Counted from the stretch's first letter, positions 27,779 through 37,168 are shown. The stretch: DNA of 64,000 nt from Dyadobacter sp. CY345 (GCF_021502725.1 NZ_JAKFFS010000004.1:186001-250000), one strand, 5' to 3'. The notes: generated from the letters alone by a model not told the origin. Translations and numbers: made by a program.

Positions 27779-28546
27779 ATGAGTGCAGGCAATATGCGTC
27801 TTACGCTTAAAGTGTGGAGACAGAGCAATACAGATACACAAGGAGGATTTGAAAGTTATAATCTGGATGGCGTTTCTCCGGACATGTCTTTCCTTGAAAT
27901 GTTCGATATTCTTAACGAACAATTAATTGAAGAAAATAAAGAACCTGTCGCTTTCGATCACGATTGCAGAGAGGGAATATGCGGATCTTGTTCAATGTTT
28001 ATTAACGGACGTCCACACGGCCCGTTGAAAGGCGTAACAACTTGCCAGTTACACATGCGTTCTTTCCAGGATGGTGATACAATTACCGTTGAGCCATGGA
28101 GAGCAGGAGCTTTTCCGGTTATCAAGGATTTGGTTGTAGACCGTGACGGTTTTGACCGGATTATATCCGCAGGTGGTTTCGTATCTGTGAATACCGGAAA
28201 TGCGCAGGATGCTAACAGCCTACCAATTCCTAAGGAAAATGCTGATGATGCATTTAGCGCAGCAGCTTGCATTGCTTGCGGAGCTTGTGTGGCAGCATGT
28301 AAAAATGCTTCTGCGATGCTATTTGTTTCGGCGAAAATTTCACAGCTTGCTTTGTTGCCACAAGGCCAGGCAGAACGTAATATTCGTGCAGAGAAAATGG
28401 TAGCGCAAATGGATGCAGAAGGTTTTGGTAACTGTACCAACACTCACGCATGTTCAGCAGAGTGTCCGAAAGAAATCAGCTTTGAAAACATTGCTCGTAT
28501 GAACCGTGAATACATTGGCGCTAAATCATCGTCCAAAGGGGTTTAG
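27779..28546 (+). CDS. sdhB: Succinate dehydrogenase iron-sulfur subunit
   Basis: A 255-residue protein carrying electrons from FAD to the cytochrome subunit. The [2Fe-2S] ligands are in [12 protein letters not shown] and the later CQLHM (about residues 62-90). The [4Fe-4S]/[3Fe-4S] ligands are in [15 protein letters not shown] (about 163-177) and [15 protein letters not shown] (about 219-233). It is the third gene of the operon, 103 bp after sdhA. The spacer holds the GCTATCGGCT repeat. A terminator follows at 28579. Confidence 0.95.
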   Translation: MSAGNMRLTLKVWRQSNTDTQGGFESYNLDGVSPDMSFLEMFDILNEQLIEENKEPVAFDHDCREGICGSCSMFINGRPHGPLKGVTTCQLHMRSFQDGDTITVEPWRAGAFPVIKDLVVDRDGFDRIISAGGFVSVNTGNAQDANSLPIPKENADDAFSAAACIACGACVAACKNASAMLFVSAKISQLALLPQGQAERNIRAEKMVAQMDAEGFGNCTNTHACSAECPKEISFENIARMNREYIGAKSSSKGV

Positions 28547-28578
28547 GCATAGTTCAAAAGAATTGAAAATATATAGTA

Positions 28579-28613
28579 AGAGGTGGTTTATTTAGTTAGA
28601 CCACCTCTTTTTT
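28579..28613 (+). terminator. Terminator of the sdhCAB operon
   Basis: A 9-bp perfect stem AGAGGTGGT / ACCACCTCT with a 12-nt loop is followed by a run of T. It lies 33 bp after the sdhB stop. Confidence 0.85.
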
Positions 28614-28690
28614 GTAGTGTAAAAGGCAACGTAATGAATTTGTAAACATGCCATCATCATGACCGATTTGATAACCCATTAAAAAGCGAG

Positions 28691-28720
28691 AAAGGCGACA
28701 GATTTAAATCAGTCGCCTTT
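28691..28720 (-). terminator. Terminator of the OmpH-like gene
   Basis: On the minus strand AAAGGCGAC / GTCGCCTTT form a 9-bp stem around a 12-nt loop, with a T-rich stretch after it. It lies 28 bp past the stop of the gene at 28748. Confidence 0.75.
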
Positions 28721-28747
28721 CACACTTTTAATCTTAATGATTAAACC

Positions 28748-29368
28748 TTATTTCTTGGTAGAATCAGCCGCAGCTTTACCAGCGTCAGAACCTTTATATT
28801 CCTTATTTAGACCTTCAATTACTTTCTGAGTAACATCAAGAGATTTGTCAGCGAACAAAATTCCGCCACCCAAAGAATAACCTAACACATATTCGTATTT
28901 GTTTTCTTTGTTATATTTTTCGATATAAGCTCTGATTTGCTTGTAAAGCTCTTCGTTTTTACCAGCTTCTTCCTGTTGAAGTCCAGCCATAGCCTGATCG
29001 CGATAAGCGACAAGATCCTGCTGTTTTTTCATCAATTGCGCTTCTGTAGAACGGGCTTGATCAGGCGTCATTGTTTGTGCTTTTTGTTGGAAAAAAGCGA
29101 CCTCATTCTGCAAAGAGCGTCCTTTTGTATTCAATTCATTTTCTAACTGGAATTGTTTGTTTTCAAGGGCTTTCTTGGTATCCTTGAAGAAATCGTAATT
29201 CGTCAAAAGAGAATCGACTTGTACATATACCGTACGGCGGCCGGCAACTACGCCTCCGTCTGATCCCGCGCCTGTTTCTGATTTATTTCCTGAGAAATGT
29301 AAGAAAAATAACACCGCTACGGCTATACTAAGCACGATGTTCCAAATTAACGAAGTATTGTTATTCAC
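28748..29368 (-). CDS. OmpH/Skp-family periplasmic chaperone
   Basis: A 206-residue protein starting with GTG at 29368 (no ATG is available nearby). One N-terminal hydrophobic segment (LIWNIVLSIAVAVLFFLHF) anchors it in the inner membrane or is cleaved. After VYVQVDSLLTNYDFFKDTKKALE comes a long charged helical region (about residues 60-150) that should form the coiled-coil tentacle of Skp/OmpH. The C-terminal strand region contains YEYVLGYSLGGGILFADKSLDVTQ. Skp proteins hold unfolded outer-membrane proteins in the periplasm. This copy is not next to bamA. It is transcribed alone with its own terminator. Confidence 0.8.
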   Translation of the reverse strand: MNNNTSLIWNIVLSIAVAVLFFLHFSGNKSETGAGSDGGVVAGRRTVYVQVDSLLTNYDFFKDTKKALENKQFQLENELNTKGRSLQNEVAFFQQKAQTMTPDQARSTEAQLMKKQQDLVAYRDQAMAGLQQEEAGKNEELYKQIRAYIEKYNKENKYEYVLGYSLGGGILFADKSLDVTQKVIEGLNKEYKGSDAGKAAADSTKK

Positions 29369-29447
29369 GTTTTTAAGATTTTGTTTTTTTTAGAAAGAGC
29401 CGCAAAGATAATGATTTGTGTTTCAAGGCCTACAATTCCTTAAATTT

Positions 29448-29990
29448 TTACTGGACTTTAAATATAGAAGGATGATCTCTGGAATAAATTATTTCTATTT
29501 TCTGGCCGTTTTGCAGATACCCATATTGCTTCGGATCTAGTCCCTGGCGGAGAATTCCATCCGGTGTTGGATATTCAACAGCCATAAAGGGTTGATGGTA
29601 AGTCGATTTTAAAGTATAAGTAAGATCGACAACGCCAATAACTTTACCAATCGTTCCCTGTACTTTCCCATTCAAATAATAAGCCTGAATCTTTTTGTTT
29701 GTCAACGAAGCTGTTTTCTCAATAAAAATATAAAGAAAAGTTAATATCAAAATAAACAGTAATACTGACAGGATACTCAGATACCATTTTTTAGGTGTAA
29801 AGAGAAACTGATAAAATTGAGTCGTCTTAAATCTTTCCATCACAGGAAAAAAGATAAATAAAGAGCCAACAGTCGTAATGTTAAGTGACCACCATTTCAC
29901 CGACACCCAGTAGTCAAGATTATGGACAAACAAGGCAATAAGTAGAAAGGCGAATAATAATAAAAAAAGGCCAATGTATATTTTTTTCAC
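29448..29990 (-). CDS. Hypothetical membrane protein (DUF3592-like tail)
   Basis: 180 residues with three hydrophobic helices (about residues 5-24, 38-52 and 72-90) and a soluble C-terminal half. The tail pattern (AVEYPTPDGILRQG, then GQKIEIIYSRDHPSIFKVQ) resembles DUF3592-type domains, but only weakly. It starts with GTG and overlaps the stop of the preceding gene by 4 bp, so the two are translationally coupled. It probably belongs to an operon with the penicillin acylase. Function unknown. Confidence 0.6.
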   Translation of the reverse strand: MKKIYIGLFLLLFAFLLIALFVHNLDYWVSVKWWSLNITTVGSLFIFFPVMERFKTTQFYQFLFTPKKWYLSILSVLLFILILTFLYIFIEKTASLTNKKIQAYYLNGKVQGTIGKVIGVVDLTYTLKSTYHQPFMAVEYPTPDGILRQGLDPKQYGYLQNGQKIEIIYSRDHPSIFKVQ

Positions 29991-30319
29991 TGTACGCTTT
30001 TTCTGACAAAATAACCTGACAATCCTGATAACCCTCCGACGATGCCTCCGACAATGGTTGTTACGATCAGTAATAAAACTCCGTTCGGCAAAGAAAAAAT
30101 CTCAGCAATTCGATTGGACATAATCCCGTCCGTACTCAGGTGCGAATACAAACCATAAGAAAACCAGAGAAATGCAATGGCTAGAAAACCCGTAATAAAA
30201 GAATGAAAACCGCTCTTGGCGCGCCAGATCATCACCAGAAAAGGAATTAGTGCGATAGTCCACCAGGGCATGAAAAGTTGAAGAATGGCGGTGACGATGA
30301 AAATAATGAGAAAATTCAT
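29987..30319 (-). CDS. Small hypothetical membrane protein
   Basis: 110 residues with four hydrophobic helices, including a glycine-rich one (IVGGIVGGLSGLSGYF) near the end. There is no recognisable family. It begins 4 bp after the penicillin acylase stop and overlaps the next gene by 4 bp, so the three genes look like one transcription unit. Function unknown. Confidence 0.65.
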   Translation of the reverse strand: MNFLIIFIVTAILQLFMPWWTIALIPFLVMIWRAKSGFHSFITGFLAIAFLWFSYGLYSHLSTDGIMSNRIAEIFSLPNGVLLLIVTTIVGGIVGGLSGLSGYFVRKSVQ

Positions 30320-30323
30320 AGCG

Positions 30324-32762
30324 CTATTTCTTTTTAAGAATGATCCTGGAAGTTAAATGCGGATTTTGCTGATCGGGAGAAGATAAATATACAAGCTCAT
30401 TCAATTCGCCTTTTTCCCATTTTTCCAATAAATTCAGATAATAAGGGCTGCCCGGATTCCCTGATTGTCCTCCCGGATAAATTCCGTACGCTTTCGGACT
30501 CGGGCCCAATTCCACAACCATTCGCCAGGATGGCCCGTTTCTCTTCGTTATTGCGTTAACAATCCCCGTTCCGCCACCCACTTTTAGATGAGGTGCATTA
30601 AAAGGTTTTAGACTTCTGCTCAAATGTTTGATCTCCGTATCTTTTACCTCCGACCACTGCCACGACGGACTCATTGCACCGTGTCTGGCATTTAGCGTAT
30701 CTACCGCCGCTTTAAAACTGGCAATTGTTACATCAGATAACGTTTCTTTCTGCGGTGTTTTAACGTTGTCAAACCACTTGGCGTCGGGCTGTTTTAAAAT
30801 CATATACAGAAGGCGATCTCTCGAAGGATAAGCCAATGGTGCATTGGGTGATTCAAATTCATCATTCCATACCGCACTTCTTAAAGCAGGAAGCCATTCT
30901 TCAAAGATAGAAGGAGCAATTTTTTCAGGTGCGTTCTGATAATTCCAATCTGTCAAAACCTGTTGAGCAGCTTTATAAGTGGAATTCAGCGGAGTTTTTT
31001 CTAAAATGGAAAGCAGTTTCGGCAGTACCGTGCGTGCAAGCACATTAAAATTATCATTTTGCAGCATTCTCAGGCTGTCCGCATTTCCAGAAGCCATTTT
31101 CTCAAGCCGCTCATTAATCCTGATCGCACGCTCTGAAGGTGAGAAGATCCAGTTGATGTAATAGGGATAGGAGGGGTCAGTAGAAGATTGATTAGCAGAA
31201 CTCACAAAGCCTCTGGGTGGATTTTTAACGAATGGATTTTGCTCAGCCGGAATCCAGCCTTTCCAGTCGTCATCCGGATTGGTACCGTCCAGCAAAAACT
31301 TTCCCTGGTCTTTTCTTTTTAACGGTAATTTTCCATTTACCGTAATCGCAATATTTTTCCCATTATCTGCAAAAACAAAGTTTTGGGCGGGTCCAACATA
31401 CTTTGCCAGGGCACTACGATAATCGTCGTAGTGCTTTGCTTTGTTAAGTTCATAGAAAGTCAGGAAGCTGTTACCAGGCTCATGCCCGATCCATCGTGTG
31501 GCCAGATTTACAGATCCTGTCAGTTCGTCAGAATATTTGGTAACTGGCCCGTGGTGTGTGTACGTAACTTGTTCCCGGTATGGTTCACTTTGCCCTTTTA
31601 CAAAAATGACTTCTTCACGCTTGCGGGTGGGTTTCCATTGATTGTCGTACCAATAACTTGACTGTGAAGCATCTTTGAAAGTAATTTTATAACGGTCATA
31701 AACATCCGCATCTACATTGGTAACGCCCCAGGCTACATTTTGATTAAAACCAATTATCACACTGGGAATGCCTGGCAATGAAACTCCGCAAACATTCAGA
31801 TCCGGTGAATGCAGCTGAACCTGATACCAAATAGATGGTAATGTCAATTCCAGATGGGGATCGTTGGCAAGAATAGGATAGCCGGTAATTGATTTTTCTG
31901 CACTAATTGCCCAGTTATTACTACCAATTCCTTCCGGTTTAATTTCTGGTTTTGGTGATTCATTTATCAGAACGGAGTCCGTCGTAACGGCAGTCTTGGC
32001 GGTAGGAATTTTTAGCGGCTCAAAATTCCAAACAGTCCCAGCCGGAATAATTGGGCTTTCCTGAAGCATTGGATAATCCGGAAACAGATCTTTTATCACC
32101 TCATTTCCATACTTTTTCAAGACATTTGACATATTCAAGTCATTCGAACGGCCGGCCAGCGTCAATGTCATTTGTTCCAGCATGTACATCGTGTTGATGG
32201 GTTTCCAGAGTTCGGGCTCATATCCCAGCAATTTAAATTCTACCGGATAGTCTTTTTTGGCGAGCTGGCGGATGTAAGCGTTGACACCGGCGGTATAACC
32301 CAGCAATGCTTCCCGGGACTTTGGATCACTCAGTGCAATTTTTGCATTTACTTCAGCGCCATAAGCCATTCCGAGACGGCGGCTGTTTTTATCCATTTCC
32401 AAAGTTGCTGGTCCGAGTACTTCCGAAAGTCGTCCGGATGCAGCTCTTGTCTGGATATCCATTTGCCATAACCGATCTTTTGCAGTGATATATCCCTGCG
32501 CATAAAAAAGGTCAAAATCATTTTTGGCAAAAATATGGGGAACGCCAATGTCATCAAACCGGATTGTTACCTCATCCCTGAGACTATCTAGTTTCAAAAC
32601 AGTTTCTCCTTTTGGATCAGAAATCTTCTCACCATTTTGCCAGAATCCTGTAAACGGACTTAGAAAGGAACCCAGCGCAGGAACCGGTCCCCAAGGCCTG
32701 TTCAATGCATATACCAGAATGATCGTCAGTATAATCGTCGAAATGGCTTTGACAAATTTCAT
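30324..32762 (-). CDS. Penicillin acylase-family Ntn hydrolase
   Basis: An 812-residue precursor of the penicillin G acylase family, which cleaves amide bonds in acylated amino compounds; some members degrade N-acyl-homoserine lactones. An N-terminal hydrophobic segment (residues 4-22) exports it to the periplasm. The alpha-chain segment IRFDDIGVPHIFAKNDFDLFYAQGY comes first. The linker is followed by the self-cleavage site, with nucleophile Ser in EGIGSNNWAIS (about residue 277). Then come ANDPHLELTLPSIWYQ, GIPSVIIGFNQNVAWGVTN and a late FVSSANQ with the oxyanion Asn. The substrate cannot be told. It is the first gene of a three-gene unit. Confidence 0.9.
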   Translation of the reverse strand: MKFVKAISTIILTIILVYALNRPWGPVPALGSFLSPFTGFWQNGEKISDPKGETVLKLDSLRDEVTIRFDDIGVPHIFAKNDFDLFYAQGYITAKDRLWQMDIQTRAASGRLSEVLGPATLEMDKNSRRLGMAYGAEVNAKIALSDPKSREALLGYTAGVNAYIRQLAKKDYPVEFKLLGYEPELWKPINTMYMLEQMTLTLAGRSNDLNMSNVLKKYGNEVIKDLFPDYPMLQESPIIPAGTVWNFEPLKIPTAKTAVTTDSVLINESPKPEIKPEGIGSNNWAISAEKSITGYPILANDPHLELTLPSIWYQVQLHSPDLNVCGVSLPGIPSVIIGFNQNVAWGVTNVDADVYDRYKITFKDASQSSYWYDNQWKPTRKREEVIFVKGQSEPYREQVTYTHHGPVTKYSDELTGSVNLATRWIGHEPGNSFLTFYELNKAKHYDDYRSALAKYVGPAQNFVFADNGKNIAITVNGKLPLKRKDQGKFLLDGTNPDDDWKGWIPAEQNPFVKNPPRGFVSSANQSSTDPSYPYYINWIFSPSERAIRINERLEKMASGNADSLRMLQNDNFNVLARTVLPKLLSILEKTPLNSTYKAAQQVLTDWNYQNAPEKIAPSIFEEWLPALRSAVWNDEFESPNAPLAYPSRDRLLYMILKQPDAKWFDNVKTPQKETLSDVTIASFKAAVDTLNARHGAMSPSWQWSEVKDTEIKHLSRSLKPFNAPHLKVGGGTGIVNAITKRNGPSWRMVVELGPSPKAYGIYPGGQSGNPGSPYYLNLLEKWEKGELNELVYLSSPDQQNPHLTSRIILKKK

Positions 32763-32798
32763 ATTGAGGAGACTAAAGTGAAAATATCTGCCTTTTAT

Positions 32799-33536
32799 CT
32801 ATTCTGTATCCGCAACCGCCTCCACTATCGCTTCAATAAGATTTAAATCACTGTATAATACTGATCGCTCGTCTGGTATTTCTCCTGCCATGGAGATATC
32901 AGCCGGAAAAAATTTCTGTCGGCCTGGGCGAAAGGATTTGGCAGTCAGATGCAAGGCATGAACGCCTGTTTCTTTTAGTTCTTTGGCGTTTTGGTGGTTG
33001 ACACCGCCACCAGCCATAATTTCTATTGAGCTTCCTGCCGCTTTCGCCAATTGTTTTAAAAGTGGAAGAGCCTGGGAAGCACTAGGTTTCTGACCGGAAG
33101 TTAATATTCTTTCAGCGCCGGTTTCGATGACTGCTTTCAAAGCTTTGATAGGATCAGGTGTCAGATCGAAAGCCCGGTGGAAAGTTACTTTCATCGGTGC
33201 TGCAAAGTCTACGAGCGCTTTCGTACGTGCTATATCTACCTGTCCATCAGGCAGAAGGACGCCAAGAACCACACCGTGTGCTCCTAGTTTTTTAGCAAGT
33301 GTAATGTCTCTTTTCATGATTTCTTCTTCGAAAAAATCATAAACGAAATCTCCTCCACGTGGCCGGATCATCACAAATACCGGGATTTTAACGTGTTCCA
33401 GTACCATTTCAATAAGGCCGGCGCTTGGCGTAGTTCCGCCTTCGCCAAGTCCTCCGCATAATTCGATACGCCCAGCTCCGCCAACCTGGGCGTTCAGGCA
33501 GGATTCAAGTGAATATGCGCAAACTTCAATTGTCAT
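32799..33536 (-). CDS. cutC: CutC-family protein
   Basis: A 245-residue TIM-barrel protein of the CutC family. Diagnostic blocks are EVCAYSLESCLNAQVGGAGRIELC at the N-terminus, VFVMIRPRGGDFVY near residue 54, GAHGVVLGVLLPDGQVD near 84, MKVTFHRAFD near 115, and GAERILTSGQ near 139. The family was named for copper homeostasis in E. coli, but a direct copper role is disputed, so the name describes the family only. It is encoded 37 bp upstream of the penicillin acylase on the same strand and may be co-transcribed with it. Confidence 0.9.
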   Translation of the reverse strand: MTIEVCAYSLESCLNAQVGGAGRIELCGGLGEGGTTPSAGLIEMVLEHVKIPVFVMIRPRGGDFVYDFFEEEIMKRDITLAKKLGAHGVVLGVLLPDGQVDIARTKALVDFAAPMKVTFHRAFDLTPDPIKALKAVIETGAERILTSGQKPSASQALPLLKQLAKAAGSSIEIMAGGGVNHQNAKELKETGVHALHLTAKSFRPGRQKFFPADISMAGEIPDERSVLYSDLNLIEAIVEAVADTE

Positions 33537-33695
33537 AAATAGTATTGATCGTTTAAAGTCAAAGAATGGTCATTAAGCCGTCTAAATAGATATTGTTTAT
33601 TCTTGTATTAAATTTTTACCGTTCTTAAAAATAGTAAAACTTCAAAATTAAGCTTTTATAAATTTGAAACATCATACACTTTAAATCATATAAAT

Positions 33696-34133
33696 ATGTT
33701 GAAGAGCTTCTACTCATTGCTATTAGATGTTGAAAAAACCTGGCAAGATTTCCAACCATTGGAACTGTATCCAGATTTACTACAATTATTAGCCCATATT
33801 ACTTTCTTTACGAAACTTACACCGCCACTTGAATTTTATGGTTTTGGTTTAATTTTTTCCATTTTGCTTGTTGCCATAATGAGCGAAGATTTTCACAATT
33901 GGATAGCAAGAAAGCGATATTTGGCAAAGATAATCGAGCCATTGTTTATTGCTTTGATTATCTCATCAATGATATTCTTTTCAATATATAATTTTACCCT
34001 TTTAATTGAAGAAGAGGAGATTTATAGAAGCCCACTTAGCTTTTTTTCCTTGTTCCTGATTTTTAGTCTCAGTACTTGGACAAACAAAAAGGAAAAGTTA
34101 GTTTTATTCACAAGAAAGGATAGTGAACAATAA
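33696..34133 (+). CDS. Hypothetical membrane protein
   Basis: 145 residues with three hydrophobic helices (about residues 49-63, 80-100 and 109-124) and a soluble N-terminal segment rich in Leu and aromatic residues. No family is recognised. The reading frame is open and begins with ATG 30 bp after TAAATTTG, a possible -7 element at 33659, which supports expression. The gene is A/T-rich compared with its neighbours, which could mean transfer, but the difference was judged by eye only. Confidence 0.55.
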   Translation: MLKSFYSLLLDVEKTWQDFQPLELYPDLLQLLAHITFFTKLTPPLEFYGFGLIFSILLVAIMSEDFHNWIARKRYLAKIIEPLFIALIISSMIFFSIYNFTLLIEEEEIYRSPLSFFSLFLIFSLSTWTNKKEKLVLFTRKDSEQ

Positions 34134-34419
34134 TGTTCTAATACTGATTTGAAACGACAACCATCAAATTTCTATCAAACAATTAAAATCTGCGGGGAAC
34201 GCTTTTTGTATATTGTTGGTGATATCAAAATAGAAAGAAGAGCATCTTTGCAGGAAGGATAAATTTATGATATTCAAATGCTTATCCCGCCTGGAAAAAT
34301 ATTAATATTAAAAAACAATTATTTTTAATATTTTTTGTTTAAAATTATCAAAAGATGCAATTTTTTTTACTTTTGCAATCCTTAAAAAATTAAGTAACTA
34401 TTTAATAGGCGAAAAAACT
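34134..34419. other. 286-bp A/T-rich intergenic region
   Basis: No ORF, hairpin or repeat of note is visible apart from the TACTTTTG promoter element close to the DUF2795 gene. The stretch from about 34300 to 34375 is very A/T-rich. Confidence 0.5.
34368..34375 (+). promoter_or_regulatory. -7 promoter element of the DUF2795 gene
   Basis: TACTTTTG fits TAnnTTTG, 44 bp before the ATG at 34420. No TTG lies at the expected -33 distance. Confidence 0.5.
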
Positions 34420-34641
34420 ATGTACTGGACTCTCGAACTTGCATCATATCTGGAAGATGCTCCTTGGCCAGCTACCAAAGACGAGCTGATTGACTTCGCA
34501 ATAAGAACAGGAGCTCCGTTGGAAGTAGTTGAAAACCTACAAGAATTGGAAGATGATGGTCAGCCTTATGAAAGTATTGAGGAAATTTGGCCGGATTATC
34601 CGACCAAAGATGACTTCTTCTTTAATGAAGATGAATATTAA
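34420..34641 (+). CDS. DUF2795-domain protein
   Basis: A 73-residue acidic protein starting MYWTLELASYLEDAPWPATK with a helical ELIDFAIRTGAPLEVVENLQEL. This is the DUF2795 pattern: short proteins with a conserved LxDxxWPATKxELxxxAxxxGAP core, widespread in Bacteroidota. The acidic tail ends DDFFFNEDEY. Its function is not known; the core resembles small DNA-binding-like helical domains, but no mechanism is established. It has its own promoter element and terminator, which suggests a highly expressed single gene. Confidence 0.8.
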   Translation: MYWTLELASYLEDAPWPATKDELIDFAIRTGAPLEVVENLQELEDDGQPYESIEEIWPDYPTKDDFFFNEDEY

Positions 34642-34649
34642 ATGAGAAG

Positions 34650-34673
34650 CGGCGCCAACAGGTGCCGTTTTTT
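34650..34673 (+). terminator. Terminator of the DUF2795 gene
   Basis: Stem CGGCGCC / GGTGCCG with AACA loop followed by TTTTTTG, 9 bp after the stop codon. Confidence 0.85.
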
Positions 34674-34865
34674 GTTTTTATGAATTCCGATATTCGCAAC
34701 GGCATTGTTTTTTAATAGTAAAATCTACGTTTTGCAATTGATAAATTCACGTAATATTTTCCTAATATCACAAAAGGAATGTATATTAGTAACGTTATTA
34801 TGAAAAGCTATTTAGACAAAACCGAATTGTTTTTTTCATAGTTAAGTATCTATCCGGGCCAATTG

Positions 34866-35507
34866 ATGGAACTACGATTGCTTAAAGAGTTGGTCAGAAA
34901 AGGCGAGGGTGATCATGTGGAGTTCAAGTTGAAATCTAATCATCCAGAGAAAATTGTTCGCGAGTTAGTCGCTTTCGCCAATTCTGGCGGTGGAAAATTA
35001 TTCGTCGGTGTTGGAGATGACCGGACGATCAAAGGAGTGAAAGATTCTGATGAAGATGAATACACACTCGTCAAAGCGATTAATACCTATTGTTTCCCAA
35101 AACTTGATTATCGTTTAGAAAAAATCCCCATTGATATGGAGCGGGAGGTTTTGGTTTTAACCATTCCGCGAAGTATGGATAAGCCGCACTATGTCGTGGA
35201 TTCTTTGGGAATCAGAAAGGCATACGTACGCGTTGCGGATAAATCGATCCAGGCGAGTAAGGAAATGAGAGAAATTATGCGTCGCGGCCGGTTCAAACGG
35301 GATATTCGTTTTCAGTATGGCGATAAGGAAGAAAAATTAATGAAATTGCTCGACGAGAAAAAAACGGTAAATGTGGAATTGTTCGCAGCTACCGCAGGAA
35401 TTTCGAGGAAGATCGCTTCGAATACGCTGGTTATGCTTGTGCTTGCAAATGTGCTGGAAGTGCATCCCCACGAAGTGCTGGATCAGTTCACCGTAGCGAT
35501 GGCCTGA
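34866..35507 (+). CDS. AlbA_2 (Schlafen-like) domain protein with winged-helix tail
   Basis: 213 residues from ATG 34866; a TTG three bases upstream is also in frame. Residues about 9-125 form an AlbA_2 domain: GEGDHVEFKLKSN, then VRELVAFANSGGGKLFVGVGDDRTIKGV, which is the family's core EFK and FANxxGG motif. The remainder (about 150-205) looks like a winged helix (KTVNVELFAATAGISRKIASNTLVMLVLANVLEV). Members are often annotated as ATP-binding or as transcriptional regulators and some act in phage defence. No partner defence gene is adjacent, so it is most likely a regulator. This is inference. Confidence 0.8.
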   Translation: MELRLLKELVRKGEGDHVEFKLKSNHPEKIVRELVAFANSGGGKLFVGVGDDRTIKGVKDSDEDEYTLVKAINTYCFPKLDYRLEKIPIDMEREVLVLTIPRSMDKPHYVVDSLGIRKAYVRVADKSIQASKEMREIMRRGRFKRDIRFQYGDKEEKLMKLLDEKKTVNVELFAATAGISRKIASNTLVMLVLANVLEVHPHEVLDQFTVAMA

Positions 35508-35524
35508 GAGACTTATAAATTAAA

Positions 35525-35568
35525 CAAGCGGTCCATCGTTGTAGAAACTGCATGCGATGAACCGCTTG
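35525..35568. terminator. Bidirectional terminator between convergent genes
   Basis: CAAGCGGT pairs with ACCGCTTG, and inner ATCG pairs with CGAT. It lies between the stops at 35507 (plus) and 35576 (minus). T-runs are short on both sides. Confidence 0.65.
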
Positions 35569-35575
35569 ATAATAT

Positions 35576-35944
35576 TTAGAATGGAAGATCGTCTGATTCG
35601 TCTTCTGTAAAAGTGGTTACGGGAGGCAAAGTGCTGTTGCTGCTTCCCGCGTTGTAAGAATTCCCGCCACCGTTTCCAGCGCCAGCCTTATCAATTTTCC
35701 ATGCTTTTACTTCTGTATACCAGCGGCTGTTATATTCGCGGCTTTCAACATCAATCGATGCGGTTACAGCGTCATCAACCTTTAAGCCAGCTTGATCGAT
35801 CTTATCACCCCACAATGAAATGCATACTTTTTTTGGATACTGTGAAGGGATTTCAAGAATGAATTCCTGTTTCCGCCATGTTCCATTTTTACCCTGACCA
35901 GATACCTCAGGGAGTAAAGCGATGACAGTTCCTGTTAATTCCAT
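35576..35944 (-). CDS. DUF3127 OB-fold protein
   Basis: 122 residues from ATG 35944 (MELTGTVIALLPEVSGQGKNGTW). An upstream in-frame Met at 36013 adds 23 residues that do not fit the family. The core WRKQEFILEIPSQYPKKVCISLWGDKID and the ending EDESDDLPF, which resembles the acidic tip of single-stranded-DNA-binding proteins, match DUF3127. These are short OB-fold proteins in Bacteroidota. A nucleic-acid role is plausible from the SSB-like acidic tail but is not established. It is encoded 84 bp downstream of the PLP enzyme on the same strand. Confidence 0.8.
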   Translation of the reverse strand: MELTGTVIALLPEVSGQGKNGTWRKQEFILEIPSQYPKKVCISLWGDKIDQAGLKVDDAVTASIDVESREYNSRWYTEVKAWKIDKAGAGNGGGNSYNAGSSNSTLPPVTTFTEDESDDLPF

Positions 35945-36028
35945 GGAAAAACGTTTTGTAAGTTTTGCTAAAAAATAGAGATCAAAAGTAATGCTTTTGG
36001 GCTTGGAATGCAAAAGAGAATCGTATTC

Positions 36029-37168
36029 TTAACCGATTGCCTGCTGCAAATCTGCGATCAGATCTTCCACATCTTCTATCCCGACGCTGAGGCGAATCAA
36101 GGTATCTTTCAGCCCGGTTTTCTCTCTTTCTTCCTTCGGGATGCTAGCGTGTGTCATGCTTGCAGGATGGGTGCAAAGCGATTCAACTCCTCCCAGGGAT
36201 TCTCCGAGCGAAAATACTTTCAGGTTTTCCATCACCCTAACTGCCTGTGCATAATCATCACCTTTCAATTCAAAAGAAATAATACCGCCATACCCGCGCA
36301 TCTGGCGGGAGGCCAGCTGGTGTCCATCGTGAGAAGGAAGTCCGGGATAATAAACCTTCCCAACCTTCGGATGGTCTTCAAGCCACAACGATACTACCTT
36401 TGCATTTTCACAATGGCGCTGCATCCGGATGTGTAAAGTTTTTATTCCCCTTAAAACGAGAAAACAATCCTGCGGACCAGGAACAGCGCCGCTTGCATTT
36501 TGAATAAATGCCAGTTGTTTTGCCAGTTCATCATCATTCACGATCAGCGCGCCCATCACAGTATCAGAATGTCCGCCCAAATATTTTGTAACCGAATGCA
36601 TGACGATATCGGCACCCTGATCCAATGGATTTTGCAGGTAGGGCGAAGCAAATGTATTATCAACTACGCTCAGAATTCCTTTGCTTTTGCACAAACCGGT
36701 TACAGCTTCTATATCAATAATTTTCAGCAAAGGGTTTGTCGGCGTTTCAACCCAGATCATTTTTGTTTTTTCAGAAACTACTTTTTCAATTTCTGAGATT
36801 TTATTCATATCAACAAAATGAAAAACCAGACCAAAATGCTCATATATTTTTTTCATGATCCTGTATGTGCCGCCATAAATATCGTTGGTAGCAATAATTT
36901 CGTCACCTGGCTTAAATAATTTTAAAACGGCATCTGTCGCAGCTAAACCGGAAGCGTAACAAATGCCGTGTTTTCCATTTTCCAAAGCAGCCAGCGCATT
37001 TTGCAAAGCAGTTCGCGTGGGATTATGGGTGCGTGAATATTCATAACCCTTGTGCTTACCCGGACTTTCCTGAACGTAAGTTGAGGTTTGATAAATCGGC
37101 GTCATAATAGCGCCAGTGGTTGGGTCCGGCTCGATGCCCGCATGTATGGCTTTGGTAGCAAATTTCAT
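36029..37168 (-). CDS. Cystathionine gamma-synthase/lyase-type PLP enzyme
   Basis: 379 residues from ATG 37168 (MKFATKAIHAGIEPDPTTGA); the 16 residues upstream are not family-like. It is a Cys/Met-metabolism PLP-dependent enzyme. The N-terminal PIYQTSTYVQ and YSRTHNPTR, the aromatic and phosphate-binding residues of YASGLAA, and the PLP Lys in HSVTKYLGGHSD (about residue 198) are present. Later come GAVPGPQDCFLVLRGIKTLHIRM and SLGGVESLCTHPASMTHASIP. Synthase (metB), cystathionine gamma-lyase (mccB) and beta-lyase share these motifs; the SLGGVESL and PASMTH segments fit the gamma-synthase/lyase branch. Exact reaction uncertain. Confidence 0.85.
   Translation of the reverse strand: MKFATKAIHAGIEPDPTTGAIMTPIYQTSTYVQESPGKHKGYEYSRTHNPTRTALQNALAALENGKHGICYASGLAATDAVLKLFKPGDEIIATNDIYGGTYRIMKKIYEHFGLVFHFVDMNKISEIEKVVSEKTKMIWVETPTNPLLKIIDIEAVTGLCKSKGILSVVDNTFASPYLQNPLDQGADIVMHSVTKYLGGHSDTVMGALIVNDDELAKQLAFIQNASGAVPGPQDCFLVLRGIKTLHIRMQRHCENAKVVSLWLEDHPKVGKVYYPGLPSHDGHQLASRQMRGYGGIISFELKGDDYAQAVRVMENLKVFSLGESLGGVESLCTHPASMTHASIPKEEREKTGLKDTLIRLSVGIEDVEDLIADLQQAIG

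Noticed and set aside
27958-28443. 161-codon open frame antisense to sdhB
   Set aside because: It is a shadow of the conserved iron-sulfur gene; cysteine-codon composition explains the open frame.
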